A stretch of DNA of 64,000 bases from Elephas maximus indicus (GCF_024166365.1 NC_064826.1:24700001-24764000), one strand, 5' to 3'. Positions 24,485 through 36,654 are shown, numbered from the stretch's first letter. Notes: generated by a model from the letters alone, not told the origin. Numbers and translations are program-made.

Positions 24485-24740
24485 GCCAAGAGTTCCGGAG
24501 CCAGATTATTCAAGGAAAAACTCCAGCTCCACCACTCACAAGCTCCATGACCTTGGGAAAGTTACCTAAACTCGATTAGTCACATTACTTTTAGCCTGTA
24601 ATGGAAATTATTACAATATCTACCTCAGAGGGCTTTGGGAGAATTAATTGAAATAGTCCATTGAATCAGTTAACACAAGGCCTGGCACATAGAAAGCACT
24701 CAATAAGTGTTATAACTTATTATATTTATTCTCCCAGCAG
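24485..24740 (+). repeat. MIR SINE (ancient)
   Basis: The MIR core is clear: 'gaccttgggaaagttaccta', then a 'cctacctcagagg'-like block and the end 'ctggcacatagaaagcactc'. It may extend into 24741-24915, which has the 'agttggaccttgaatccagt' phrase of a related old repeat. Confidence 0.75.
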
Positions 24741-24917
24741 CTCAGGGTGGCAGTTATCATATTTACAATCAATACAGATGTAGAAATTTGAACAACAAAG
24801 GTTATAAATGCCTTTCCAAATTTTATGGAGGTGGTGAGTTTCAGAGTTGGACCTTGAATCCAGTACTCTGAGCTCCAAATTCAAAGTTCTCCTCACTGCC
24901 GCCATTGCACTGTATGT

Positions 24918-25245
24918 TGTTTTTGTTCGTTTGTGTTTGGTAAGCTCCAACTCATGCTGACCTCATGGACAGTAGGCCAAAATGCTGCTTGGTCCTGTGC
25001 CATCTTCATGATCAATATGTTTGAATCCATTGTTGTGACAATTGTGTCAATTCATCTCACTGAGGGCTTTCCTCATTTATGTTCACCTTCCACATTACCA
25101 AACATGATGTCCTTTTTTAGTGATTGGTATTTCCTGATGACGTGTCCAAAGTAAGTGAGTGGCAGTCTCACTGTCCTCATTTCTAAGGAATGTTCTGGTT
25201 GTATTATTTATTCTAAAACTGATTTGTTCATTCTTTTGATAGAGA
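24918..25245 (-). mobile_element. RTE LINE 3' fragment, minus strand
   Basis: Reversed RTE 3' coding end: 'tgtgtcaattcatctcactg', 'aaacatgatgtcctttttta' and 'tgacgtgtccaaagtaagtg' line up with 3606-4074. The 3' tail differs ('ggtaagctccaactcatgct'), suggesting another RTE subfamily. Confidence 0.8.
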
Positions 25246-26920
25246 TAGAGAAAAATGAATTGGGCTTATTGGATACAGTATGCCAGATTCAACGGACTTA
25301 TTCAAATTAAACCTGATAAAAATCATTAAACATAAAATTTCACTTTATTTAACTACAACTAATCTGTGATCTTAAAGATAAACACCTCAGAATTCTTTCT
25401 GAATTGTCTCCAAATTGTTCACTCAGATATACATTTGACTATCTCTACTGCTGCGAACATATCAGTTGGAAGATTGTTGCCTGAAAGCTGGAGGAGACAA
25501 CTTCAGCTGTGTGCTCTTCCTTGTGGTAAATGTTCAGACTTTCACACAATCCCGGGGGAACTGAGCAAACAAGTTTGGAATACACAATCTGTGTTGCAAA
25601 ATGCAAACCATTACAAATAAAACTAAACCCTACATTATGTATTTTTACCTATCATTCTTAGCTTTTATAGGCTAGTTCTTTGCAGTTGGAAATCGAAAAA
25701 CTTTTCCCATTTTGAAAACTGGAAACAAAAAAGTAAGCTGCAAGAAAAGTTGAATCCCCATATTAATTCTACAGGAGGCCTTCCCCCTTATAGTTTGCAG
25801 GTAGCCTTGCACCTCCATACCTCCACAGCTACCAAACTCAACTCTCCTTTTATAGACTCTTGCCCTTCCCTTACAAAGATTCTAAACCAAGAATTGAAGG
25901 AAAACAAAAGATATTTTCATGGGAATGCTGAAATCACCAATGCTGCCCAACAGAGAAAAAAAAAAAAAAGTTCTCAGAAAGCTAGTTGCTGAGGTAGGTT
26001 CAGAATGAGTATTCTGAGAACTGTCTTGCAAATTGAAAGAATGAAGCCTAAGAGACCTACATCAAATGGGATATTAAAATATGTTTAATATACAAATCCA
26101 AAAGCATGACCACTAATAGAAATAGAAGTGTGTCATCCTTGTTAAAAACATGACAATCATTAGTTGATTTCATTGACTTCTCAGTGACCTATAAAGAGTA
26201 GTTTGACCCTTGAGAAGCAAATCTAATTCTGAACAGGCGTTACCACTGATACAAAATGACTCTTTCCTGAGTATGTTTTTTAATATCTCAAGTTCATTGA
26301 AATCTCTCATTATCTACTGCCTATCTACTGCCTCTACATTTTATTCTCTCTCATATTTTGTGTTAAACTTAATATTTTATAAAACGCTTTAAATGCCAAC
26401 TAATTCACAAGTTGACTAGTCTGAATTAATTTAAAAAATCTGAATTATGTATTTTCAGAATGAAGACTTATTGCTTTCCAGTATAGAAAAAAAATCTAAC
26501 TGCAAACTACAACAATGAAACTTACACATTCAAAAATCTGTCTGGATGTTCTGTGAGGCCAAATACTTAGGAACAACTAGCTCCAATTCTGGTTTCCTCA
26601 AATGAAAGGAAATAACATGAAACTTTTGCCTATGAGTGAAACTCATGGTTTTTTTGCTTTTTTTTTCCAATTCGGTCTCTAAGAGTGAATATATATTTAG
26701 GGAAATAACATAGTTACTGTTGATGTTATTGCCTTCAAAAATGTCATGTTTGTTTTTCTTTCAATTTTTAAGGGTTTCTCTCAATTTTTAAGCCACATAT
26801 TTCTGGCTGGCAAATAACTATCCAAACCATAATAACTGAAGAAACTCTTGCCATAAGATAGCACTCATTTCTTCCTTTTATCAAAGACTCCTGGGATTTT
26901 TATGTCCATTATATAAAATC
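25246..26920. other. Unassigned sequence
   Basis: No gene or repeat that I can name. Open frames at 25366-25620 and 25750-25992 have no recognisable motif and no supporting context. Confidence 0.4.
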
Positions 26921-26924
26921 CAAA

Positions 26925-27085
26925 AAAACCAAACCCGTCTTCATTGAATCAATTCCCACTCATAGCGACCCTATAGGACAGAATAGAGCTGCCCCATACG
27001 GTTTCCAAGGAGTGGCTGGTAGATTTGAACTGCCGACATCTTGGTTAGCAACCAAGCTCTTAACCACTGTGGCACCAGGGCTCCA
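26925..27085 (-). repeat. tRNA-derived SINE, minus strand
   Basis: It starts at 'ccaaacccgtcttcattgaa' and ends at the reversed head 'ccactgtggcaccagggctc'. It is a well-preserved short-form copy. Confidence 0.9.
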
Positions 27086-27642
27086 TCCACTATATGGTAC
27101 TCCTCAAAATAGGAAGTTTGTGTAGAGTCTGAGAACAGTCATAGAAATGCTGATTGCCAGTAAATTAATCATGAAGTTTAAGGTTTAAAGTATAGGGAAA
27201 AATCATTCTAAGGTAAATAAAATTGATTTACAATGTCTTAAAATATATGGTGGTTGTATCATCCAGGAATTACATTCACTCGATCCCCAAACAGTGGCTT
27301 ATTTGCACTTATATACATCAAGTCCAGCAATAGGAAGTCCAGAGCTGGTGTGGTAGCTTCGAGATACAGGTTGAAACTCCATCTCCTGCTATCTTTCTCC
27401 TCCTTCACACATGGCTTCTATCTTCAAGTTTACCTCACAGTTATAAGATGGTTTTGGAGCTGCAACTACCACATCAACATCCCAAGGAAAAGGAAAAATA
27501 AAGGGAGCTTTCTTACATGCTCCATCCAACTTTTACTTATGTTTGATGACAAACCCTATCCATACAAAAGAGCCTGATACTTGTTGTTACTTGCTGGTTA
27601 CATTGTCATGCCAAGCAATCTAAGTCATACCGTATCTACATG
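27086..27642. other. Unassigned sequence
   Basis: The 107-aa open frame at 27254-27577 has no recognisable domain. I do not call it a gene. Confidence 0.4.
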
Positions 27643-27728
27643 CAGTGGCATCTCTAGGGGGGGCGTGGGGGGTGCAGACCACACTGGGGGACACTGTCAG
27701 AGGAGTTGACACCAAAATAACTGTCTAT

Positions 27729-28425
27729 TCACATGAGGAAATGCTCGTGATCACTAGCCATTAGAGAAATGCAAATCAAAACCACAATGAGATAAGATCT
27801 TACCCAGACATTACTGGCACTAATCAAAAAAATAAGAAATAACAAATGTTGGAGAGGCTGCGTGGAGACTGGAACTCTTATGCACTGCTGGTAGGAATGC
27901 AAAATGATACAACCGTTTTGGAAGATGATATGGCACTTCTTTAGAAAGCTAGAAATAGAAACACCATATGATCCAGCAGCTCCACTCCTAGGAATATATC
28001 CTAGAGAAATAAAAGTCATCACACGAATAGACATATGCATACCCATGTTCATTGCAGCATTGTTCACAATAGGAAAAAAAATGGAAACAATCTAGATGCC
28101 CATCAACAGATGAATGGAAAAACGAACTGTCGTACATACACACATTGAAGTATTATGCAACAAAGGGCAACAATGAATCTGTGAAGTATCTCATAACATG
28201 GATGAATCTGAAGGGCATTATGCTGAGTGAAATAAGTCAATCACAAAAGGACAAACATTGTATGAGACCACTACTGTAAAACTCATGTAAAGCATTATGC
28301 TGAGTGAAATAAGTCAATCACAAAAGGACATTGTATGAGACCACTACTGTAAAACTCATGTAAAGGTTTACAAACCATCTTTGATGGTTAAGAGGGTGGG
28401 GAGGGGTGGGGATTAAAAAAAAAAG
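27729..28425 (+). mobile_element. L1 3' ORF2 fragment inserted in the DNA transposon
   Basis: It carries the familiar end of L1 ORF2 ('gcaaatcaaaaccacaatga', 'atccagcagctccactccta', 'catggatgaatctgaagggc') and ends in an A-rich tail at 28414-28424. It is flanked by 'aactgtctat' at 27719-27728 and 28426-28435, a perfect 10-bp target-site duplication. It is 5'-truncated and the reading frame is broken by stops. Confidence 0.92.
28215..28365 (+). repeat. Tandem duplication inside L1, 77-bp period
   Basis: The block starting 'gcattatgctgagtgaaata' at 28215 recurs at 28292. The first copy has an extra 'aaac'; otherwise they agree. Confidence 0.95.
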
Positions 28426-29096
28426 AACTGTCTATAAAATTTTCATGCAATGTTTCAGCAGAAATTTATTATTTTTTATAATAATATTCCTGTAGGAAGT
28501 TACAACAACAAAAACATTTTTTGTAAGCCCAGCTTACATGCATCGATATGCCTACAAGGCTGAAACTCTATGCTAATATACTTTTTGAACCTTCAGATGC
28601 ACTCTAGTCAGTGCTGTCCTTGTTACCCAATTACAACAATGCTTCAAATCGTGTGGTTTCATCTGCACGCCCTACAAACATGTACTTTATGTTTTTGTTA
28701 CCGCCAGTATCTTTATAGTTGCTGATCTTGTCAAATTTTCTGGTATTTTAGCTAATTACCATATTGTGGTAATTAGTATTTATGAACCTATATCAATAAT
28801 GTTTTACGAGAATGAAGTGGTAATTAAAATAAAAAAGGGGCTTCCGCTCCACTACTAAAAATGTTGTAATTCAATGTAGAAAGATTTTACAAAATGATTT
28901 TAAGTATTCCTTTTTTTATAATCTAAGAAATATGACATTTAATCAATTTTCAACTATATCACATATTATTCTATGATTAAAATTGATAATAAACATTAGT
29001 AAGTATTCTGTATGATCTGGTACAGGGGGAGATCCATGGTGGGCCTAATGCCATGAGTTACCGCACTGGGTGACACCAACCCTAGTGATGCCACTG

Positions 29097-30120
29097 TCAG
29101 CACGTCCTGCTCTTCTTTAATTTTCTTTCTAGTCTTTCATATACATCTGAGTTCCAGGTGTGTGTTCAGGGTGAGACTTATTAATTCGTTTTGGAGGGAG
29201 GTAAGCAGGTTTAATTAGGGCCAATCATCACTTTGGTACCTATATTTTCACATGCTAATTGTTTCTTCTGCAGTACGTATAACGTATCAAAAGCTAAAGT
29301 ATGCAAGTGTAGTATTTTCTCCACTAGAGACAGAGAATATGGCACCGGAGGGAATTAGTATTTTTGCTCAACACCCAAGAACACGTCAGGGAAACTATTA
29401 AGGATACACCCATGTCTTCTACTCCCCACTGTCCTTTATTTCTTTCTTGAAGCCCTGCCTTCAAACAAAAAACAGAAGCCAAGAAGGCCTATTAAAAAGA
29501 AACGAAAGCACTCCTAAGTGCCTGTTAGTTTCAAAGTACAGTATACATTTTCACGTTATTTCATGTTAATAATTTCATCTCAAGGAGCCAGTCACAAAAC
29601 CTTAAGTACTACACTGCTCTTTTAAAAATCACACATTTGCTAATGATTATCTCCCTAACATATCCAAATATGATGTTGTATTCATAGTCTCCGAAGTCAG
29701 GTGAGAGGTGGGGGAAATTCATTTAAAAGGCATGAAACACAAACTCTATTAAACAAGATTCATAAACAGATGCAACTTTTCTTTGGTTGAAGTTATTTTC
29801 TTGATTTACAGAATCGTCACGAATGAGGGTCACAAGCAACACTTACTTTTGCAGACACCTTTTGCAGGAGAGGTCAAAGCTTGTATGAAACAGTTCAGAA
29901 TGCCCTTTGTCTGAGGAAGGAAAATGTGTTTCACACGCTGATATCTCTGTCATCTGTCTCAGCTGTGTTTCTTCCCTGCTCATTATTCATGTTTTGTATG
30001 TACTACAAGCTGGCCTTGTCTCCTTCACTGCTCACTCTCAACAGGCAGGGGCACACCTTTGAGGAACATCCGATCAGATTAAAAAGTATAACATTGGTGG
30101 AATTTATTGGCCCTATTAAG
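29097..30120. other. Unassigned sequence
   Basis: Nothing recognised; the 96-aa frame at 29881-30171 runs into a SINE and is not supported. Confidence 0.4.
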
Positions 30121-30125
30121 GCAAG

Positions 30126-30330
30126 GAGGAGCCCTGGTGGTACAGTGGTTAAGCGTTCAGCTGCTAACTGAAAGGTCAATGATTCAAACCCACCAGCCGC
30201 TCCAAGAAGAAAGATGTGGCAGTCTCCTTCCATAAATATTTACAGCCTTAGAAACTGTGGGGCAGTTCTACTGTGCCCTACAGTGTCACTATGAGTCAGA
30301 ATCAACTCAACGGCAATGGGTTTTTTGGTT
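30126..30330 (+). repeat. tRNA-derived SINE, long form
   Basis: The head 'gagccctggtggtacagtgg', the middle 'agaaagatgtggcagtctcc' and the 3' end 'gtcagaatcaactcaacggc' are complete. It is one of the best preserved long-form copies, with promoter boxes in the first 70 bases. Confidence 0.92.
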
Positions 30331-30667
30331 AAGGCAAGTGATTAGAAAATCTACTGCGTTTAGTGATAAAACTATGAGCAAGTTTTTGATCAGTACCCTA
30401 ACTATGATGCATCTGAATCAGATGAGAAGGAAACACATCTGAGAGGGTCTACAATCCATAACATTTTAGTGTTCCTATTTTTGGCTTCCCATAAAGTTCT
30501 AGAAAATAAGACGAGGAGAATATAGTCTTTTCGGATGTCTCCAATGACCCTCATCGGAGTCAGGTTCAGTGTCTTGTAATTTTCATGAAAGATATAAATA
30601 AACCTGGAATGATTCCATTAAGTGTTGCCCTGGAATTCTTTTAATAAACAATAAGTAGAATAAATAC
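30331..30667. other. Unassigned sequence
   Basis: Nothing recognised. Confidence 0.35.
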
Positions 30668-30826
30668 AGAGCCCTGGTGTCAAAGTGGTTAAGGGCTCAG
30701 CTGCTCACCAAATGGTTGGCAGTTGGAATCCACCAGCCACTCCTTGGGAACCTGATTGGGCAGTTCTACTCTGTCTTAATGTCGTTATGAGTCGGAATCA
30801 ACTCGATGGCAACTGGTTGGTGGGGT
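30668..30826 (+). repeat. tRNA-derived SINE, short form
   Basis: The head 'agccctggtgtcaaagtggt' and the 3' motif 'gagtcggaatcaactcgatg' are clear. It faces an inverted copy at 30852-31010. Confidence 0.9.
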
Positions 30827-30851
30827 TACAATAAATACAGGTTGACCATAT

Positions 30852-31010
30852 ATAACAATAAACCTGTTGCCATTCAGTCGATTTTGACTCATAAGGACCC
30901 TACAGGACAGAGTAGGATTGCCCCATACAATTCCCAAGGAGTGCCTGGTGGATTCAAATTGTTGACCTTTTGCTTAGCAGCTGTACCTCTTAACCACTAA
31001 GCCACCATCG
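30852..31010 (-). repeat. tRNA-derived SINE, short form, minus strand
   Basis: The reversed 3' end 'gttgccattcagtcgatttt' begins it and 'cttaaccactaagccaccat' ends it. With 30668-30826 it forms an inverted pair. Confidence 0.9.
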
Positions 31011-32975
31011 TTTCCATATTTAACAATAGGATAGCAAAATCTGAATTGAAAACCAAAGTCAAGGTTTATATGAGTTAGATAATATCATTATATCAATGTA
31101 GGACTTAAAATTTTTCAAAACACTACCACGTCTTATCATCAAAACAAAACAAACTTGTGAGGGTAATGGAAAGAATTCTTATCCCCACTACACAGATGTG
31201 GAAACTGAGGCACTACAGTTACTTTATGATATTCAGCAACAATTGACTTGGTGAAAATGCAGCCCCAGTTTGTCTTTCCGCTATGTTGCTAACGCAGTGT
31301 AAGTAATGGCCATGATCCATGCGTGGTGAGAAGCAAAGGTGTGTACCTAGGGCTTTCAAGACTCAGTAGGAGGTCTATGCCCTTTTGCCCATCTAAAGGA
31401 CATCTGCTGCCTTTAGGATCTTTATGATATAATATATAAATCCCTCATCTTTTTTCTGATTGCATCATCATAGATAGCTAAATAAAATAATCCAGTCTGC
31501 CTTTCTGTTCCTTAAAACAACATTTTATGAGTTTAGAAAATTAAAAAGCATTTTGCAGCTGAACGTCCTGGCAGACAGAAGGGAAGGAATAGAGGGAATT
31601 GCCTAATCAGAGGAACAGAGGTTTACAGGATCAACACTAAAGTTTTCATGACAGGGTCTTTCCAGGGCCACTGCTCTGATTACAGACTGTTTTCCTAATC
31701 CGTTACCCTGCTTACCTTTTTTTTGGAATAAGTGAAACTGAGGATCATGTTGTAATGGACTCTTCTGTTAGCTTTCTGTCCAGCTGCTTGCAAGCCCTGA
31801 AACTGAAAGACATTGCTTGTACCATTTATAAGGAAAATAAGAATGCCAGGCTATGTCACAGATCCCATGGGCATAAACATGAGCTTTCATGAGTGCACCA
31901 GTCTGTCTTTCCAATGACACATTTATCAAAACCACACCAGTGTCAAAAACATAGAAACGGAAGCAACAAAATTCCTGTTACTTGTTGGTTTTTTTGTTTG
32001 CATGCGATTAAGAGAAGAAGTAACTCTGGAAAAAAGATCCGGAATGGAAGATTATGTGGTATGACTGAGAAATGACATGTGAATAGTAGCTCTACTTGTT
32101 GCTTCTGCAAAAGTTAAGGTTTTGGGTAATATGCAGGCTTCGACAGCCATCTCAGTCCAGGCGCATACTGAGAAATATGAGGGTATTCTTTGCTGTCTCC
32201 TTTTTTTTTTTTTTCCCCAGTGCTTGGTGTTAGAAGCCAAACAGTCTCAAGCGTAATAACCTGCATGTAACACAGTGTAGGTACTCTATAACTGTAGGAG
32301 ACCGATCAACCCTGGAAATAATACTATGAGCCATAAAAAATAAAATGAATAAAATAATGAAGTCATTCAATTTTAGGAGTAGAGTTGATGAAAATTAATT
32401 TTTAGAATTAATACAGACAGTTAATATATTGCACTTATAATTTTTGTTAGTTGTATTTTCTGTAGTCTTTTAAAAAAATTTTTTAGGTTACGATGAAAAT
32501 GTAAAGAAGAGGACCTTTGTTGGGCATTGTGTGAATGGAAAGTTTGGGGCCTGGTGTGACACATATAGTGTACAATAGATTATGGCACAACATTTTCTGG
32601 TTCAGAACATCTGTGACGACATCTAAGTTTCTACCACAGCTTCCAATTAAGCCTTCCTTTTTCAGCCTGTACCTCCTGACATTTCTAATCATCAATGCCT
32701 GAGAGTATAATTACCATGAGTCACCTTTCTCTGACTACCATCTCTGTTCATTCTCTCAAGGTTTACCCACCATTCCTCAAAGTTAATCTCTCCAAAATGA
32801 TAACTAGCTACTTTTAGAACCAAATTCTGTTTTAACGTACAAGTGAGAGAAGACTAGGACTCACATTTCACTTCGACTAAGTAATTGCTTGCTTTTTTAG
32901 GTCAATGATCTTCAGTCCAAGCTATGCACAGCCCTGGAAATATACAATGAGTTCTGCATGTTGTTGTTGTTGTTC
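31011..32975. other. Mostly unassigned; weak MIR-like patch
   Basis: At 31165-31320, 'cttatccccactacacagat' and 'ggaaactgaggcactacagt' look like the conserved part of an old MIR-related repeat. A T run lies at 32202-32214. I see nothing else. Confidence 0.4.
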
Positions 32976-32979
32976 ACCA

Positions 32980-33137
32980 AAAAAACCCAAACCCACTGCC
33001 GTCGAGTCGATTTCGACTCATAGCCACACTTTAGGACAGAGTAGAACTGCCCCATAGAGTTTCCAAGGAGCACCTGGCAGATTCAAACTGCTGACTTGGT
33101 TAGCGGCCGTAGCACTTTGCCACTATGCCACCAGGGT
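32980..33137 (-). repeat. tRNA-derived SINE, short form, minus strand
   Basis: It runs from 'ccaaacccactgccgtcgag'-type sequence (reversed 3' end) to 'ccactatgccaccagggttt' (reversed head). Confidence 0.92.
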
Positions 33138-33141
33138 TTCC

Positions 33142-33296
33142 AAAACCAAACCCACTGCCATCAAGTTGATTCTGACTCATAGCAAGCCTATAGGACAGAG
33201 TAGAGCTGCCCCATAGGGTTGCCAAGGAGTGCCTGGTGGATTTGAACTGCCGACCCTTTGGTTAGCAGCTGTAGCACTTAACCACTACACTACCAG
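33142..33296 (-). repeat. tRNA-derived SINE, short form, minus strand
   Basis: A second copy directly after the one at 32980, with 'gccatcaagttgattctgac' at its start and 'cttaaccactacactaccag' at its end. The RTE tail follows immediately. Confidence 0.92.
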
Positions 33297-35660
33297 TGTT
33301 GTTGTTAGGTGCCTTCAAGTTGGTTCCGACTCATAGCGACCCCACGTACAACAGGTTGAAACACTGCCCAGACTTGCATCATCCTCACAATCGTTGTTGT
33401 GCTTGAGCCTATTGTTGCAGTCTACTGTGTCAATCCATCTCATTGGGGGGGTCTTCTTCTTTTTGCTGATCCTCTACTTTAACAAGCATGATGTTCTTCT
33501 CCAGGGACTGGTCCCTTCTGATAACATGTCCAAAGTACGTGACATGAAGTTTTGCCATCCTTGCTTCTAAGGAGCATTCTGACTGTACTTCTTCCAAGAC
33601 AGATTTGTTCATTCTTCTGCAGCCCACGGTATATTCAATATTCTTCACCAACACCATAATTCAAGGGCATCAGCTCGTTTTCAGTCTTCCTTATTCATTG
33701 TCCAGCTGTTGCATGCGCATGAGGCAACCGAAAATACCTTGGCTTGGGTCAGGCACACCTTATCTTCAAAGTGACATCTTTGCTTTTCAACACTTTAAGG
33801 AAGTCTTTTGCAGCAGATTTGCCCAATGCAACACGTCCTTTGATTTCCTGACTGCTGCTTCCATGGACGTTTATTGTGGATCCAAGTAAAACAAAATCCT
33901 TGACAATTTCAATCTTTTCTCCATTTGTCATGATGTTGCTTATTGGTCCAATTGTGAGATTTTTGTTTTCTTTATGTTAAGGTATAATCCATACTGAAGT
34001 CTTTGATCTTCGTCAGTAAGTGCTTCAAGTCCTCTTCACTTTCAGCAAGCAAGGTTCTGTCAACTGTATAACTGGGGTTGTTAATAAGTCTTCCTCCAAT
34101 CCTGATGCCCTATTCTTCTTCATATAGTCCAGCTTCTCAGACTATTTGCTCAGCGTACAGATTTCCTGACTTTAAATCATGCAGCATTCCCTTGTTCTGT
34201 TTGAACAACTTCCTCTTGGTCTGTGTATAAGTTCCTTGTGAGCACACTTAAGTGTTCTGGAATTATAATCCTTCCCAGTGTTATCCATAATTTGTCATGA
34301 TCCACACAGTTAAATGCCTATGCATAGTCAGTAAAACACAGGTAAACATATTTCTGGGATTCTCTGCTTTCAGCCAAAATCCATCTGATATTGGCAATGA
34401 TATCCCTTGTTCCATGTCCTCTTCTGAATCTGGCTTGAACTTCTGGCAGTTCCTTCTGAATGTACTGCTGCAGCTGCTTTTGGATGATCTTCAGCAAAAT
34501 TTTACTTGTGTGTGATATTAATGATATTGTTCGACAATTTCTGCATTCTGTTGGATCATCTTTCTTTGGAATGGGCACAAATATGGATCTTTTCCAGTCA
34601 GTTGGCCAGGAAGCTGTCTTCCACATTTCTTAACGAGTGAGCACCTCCAGCACTGTGTCCATTTGTTGAAACATTTCAACTGATATTCCCTCAATTCCTG
34701 GAGCCTTGTTTTTCGCCAGTGCCTCCAGTGTAGCTTGGACTTCTTCCTTCAATACCATTGGTTCTTGATCAAACACTGCCTCCTGAAATGGTTGAACATT
34801 GACCAATTCCTTCTGATAGAGTGACTCTGTGTATTCCTTGCATCTTCTTCTGATGCTTCCTGTGTCTTTCAATATTTTCCCCCATAGAATCCTTCAATAT
34901 TGCAACTTGAGGCTTCAATTTTTAATTCAGTTCTTTCAGCTTGAGAAATGCTGAGTGTGTTCTTCCTTTTATGTTTTCTAACTTTTTAGGTCTTTGCACA
35001 ATTCATTACAATACTTTGTTTTCTTGTACTACCCTTTGAAATCTTGCCTTCAGCTCTTTTACTACATCACTTCTTCCTTTTCTTTAGCTACTTTATGTTC
35101 AATAGCAAGTTTCAGAGACATCCATTTTGATCTTCTCTTTCTTTCCTGTCTTTTTAATAACCTTTTGCTTTCTTCATGTATGATGTCCTTGATGTCATTC
35201 CACAACTTGTCTGGGGTTCAGTCATTAGTGCTCAATGTGTCAAAACTCTTCTTGAGATGGTCTCCAAATTCAGGTGGGATATACTAAATGTTGTACTTTG
35301 GCTCACATGGACTTGTTCTGATTTTCTTCAGCTTCAACTTGAACTTGCATGTGAGGGACTGATGGTCTGTTCCACAGTTGACCCCTGGCCTTTTTCTGAC
35401 TGATGATACTGAACCTTTCCATTGCCTCTTTCCACAGATGTAGTTGATTTGATTCCTGTGTATTCCATCTGGTGAGGTCCACATGTATTGTCTCTGTTTA
35501 TGTTGTTGAAAAAAGTTATTTGCAAAGAAGAAGTCGTTGGTCTTGCAAAATTCTATCAAGCCGTCTCCAGTGTTGTTTCTATCCCCAAAGCCATATTTTC
35601 CAACTACCAACCCTTCTTTGTTTCCAATGTTCTCATTCCAATCACCAGTAATTATCGATG
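33297..35660 (-). mobile_element. RTE LINE, 5'-truncated copy C, minus strand
   Basis: It starts with the reversed 3' tail ('gttgttgttaggtgccttca') and covers the C-terminal domain, reverse transcriptase, linker and the last part of the endonuclease. It stops near 35660, where similarity to copies A and B is lost. About 2.36 kb. Confidence 0.88.
33430..35660 (-). pseudogene. RTE ORF remnant, copy C
   Basis: Readable segments are the C-terminal part (33430-33657), two reverse transcriptase pieces (34318-34626 and 34630-34872) and the C-terminal part of the endonuclease plus linker start (35284-35736). The catalytic site that reads YADD in copies A, B and D is altered here to YTVD (34059-34070), so one catalytic aspartate is lost. 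Stops and frameshifts separate the pieces. Confidence 0.85.
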
Positions 35661-35956
35661 TGCATAGGACTTGTGCATAGGAATGGATGATTTTAAGAGA
35701 TTCAAAATCGGATGCTATTTCCCAAAATAAATGCATCTAAGAAAGACTGTGCCGTCAGATTTTCACTTTCTAATTCTCCTGTCACAATGATCCTTCCTCC
35801 ACTTTGGAAGAAGAATTAAGAAGAACAAGGAGATGAAGATGCAGAAGAAGAAGAAAGAGAACAAGAAGACCAACAACAAGAAAGAAAGAATGAACAAACA
35901 ACCAAAACAAAGAAAGAAAATAGCTAATTTTTTGTCCCAAATGTTTCTGAAGATAC
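35661..35956. repeat. Purine-rich low-complexity tract
   Basis: From about 35808 to 35925 the plus strand is dominated by gaa, aag and aac triplets. The Phe/Leu-rich 83-aa minus frame here is a product of this composition, not a membrane protein. Confidence 0.75.
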
Positions 35957-36534
35957 CGTCTTGGTCATCTAGTGCTGCTATAACAGAAATATCACAAGTG
36001 GATGGCTTCAACAAAGTTTATTCTATCACAGTCCAATAGGCTAAAATTCCAAACTCAGGGCATCAGCTCCAGTGGAAGGCTTTCTCTGTTGGCTCTGGAG
36101 GAAGGTCCTTGTCATCAATCTTCCCCTGGTGTAGGAGCTTCTCCGCGTGGGATCCCCAGGTCCAAAGGAAGCGCTTTGTTCCTGGTGCTTTTTTCTTGGT
36201 GGTATGAGGTTCCCAACTCTCTGCTCACTGCTATTTCCTTTCATCTCTTGTAAGATAAAAGGTAGTACAGGTCACACCCCAGGGAAACTCCCTTTACATT
36301 GGATCGGGGATGTGACCTGGGTAAAGGTGTTACAACCCACCCTAATCCTCTTAAACATAATCTAATCTTGCCTCATTTACCATAGGCAGAGATTAGGATT
36401 TACAACACGTAAAAAGATTTTGTTGGTAAAAAGATTACATCTATTACAAAATGGAGAGCAATCACATAACACTGGGAATTATGGCCTAACCAAGTCAACA
36501 CATATTTTGTGGGGGCACAATTCAATCCATGACA
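35957..36534 (-). mobile_element. Solo LTR, ERVL-MaLR type
   Basis: In reverse it starts TGTCATGGATTGAATTGTGC and ends GACG (usually GACA). It is flanked by 'gatac' at 35952-35956 and 36535-36539, a perfect 5-bp duplication as expected for ERVL-type integration. It is 578 bp, related to 10138-10695. There are no internal retroviral genes. Confidence 0.85.
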
Positions 36535-36654
36535 GATACCCATTCATTTCCTTCTAAGACATCACAGAGCAGAACGGTCAGTTTCTTGAACTTTGTTTGA
36601 GGTTAGGGCTGAATTCTATTCTCATCTCATTCACTTAAGAATTGCTTAACCTGT

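Larger units (their letters stand above)
27643..29096. mobile_element. DNA transposon with ~17-bp terminal inverted repeats
   Basis: The left end is CAGTGGCATCTCTAGGG. The right end is its reverse complement with one difference (CAGTGGCATCACTAGGG read inward). About 1454 bp in total; roughly 740 bp remain once the L1 insert is removed. No transposase coding is visible, so it is non-autonomous or decayed. A target-site duplication is not evident, so I leave the superfamily open. Confidence 0.65.

Noticed and set aside
27254-27577. A 107-residue open frame
   Set aside because: No homology recognised and no repeat or gene context; treated as chance.
30126-30200. tRNA gene
   Set aside because: The tRNA-like boxes belong to the SINE head; no cloverleaf with proper stems and the copy continues into SINE body and tail.
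35763-36014. Membrane-like 83-residue Phe-rich frame
   Set aside because: Direct result of the GAA/AAG-rich low-complexity tract read in reverse.
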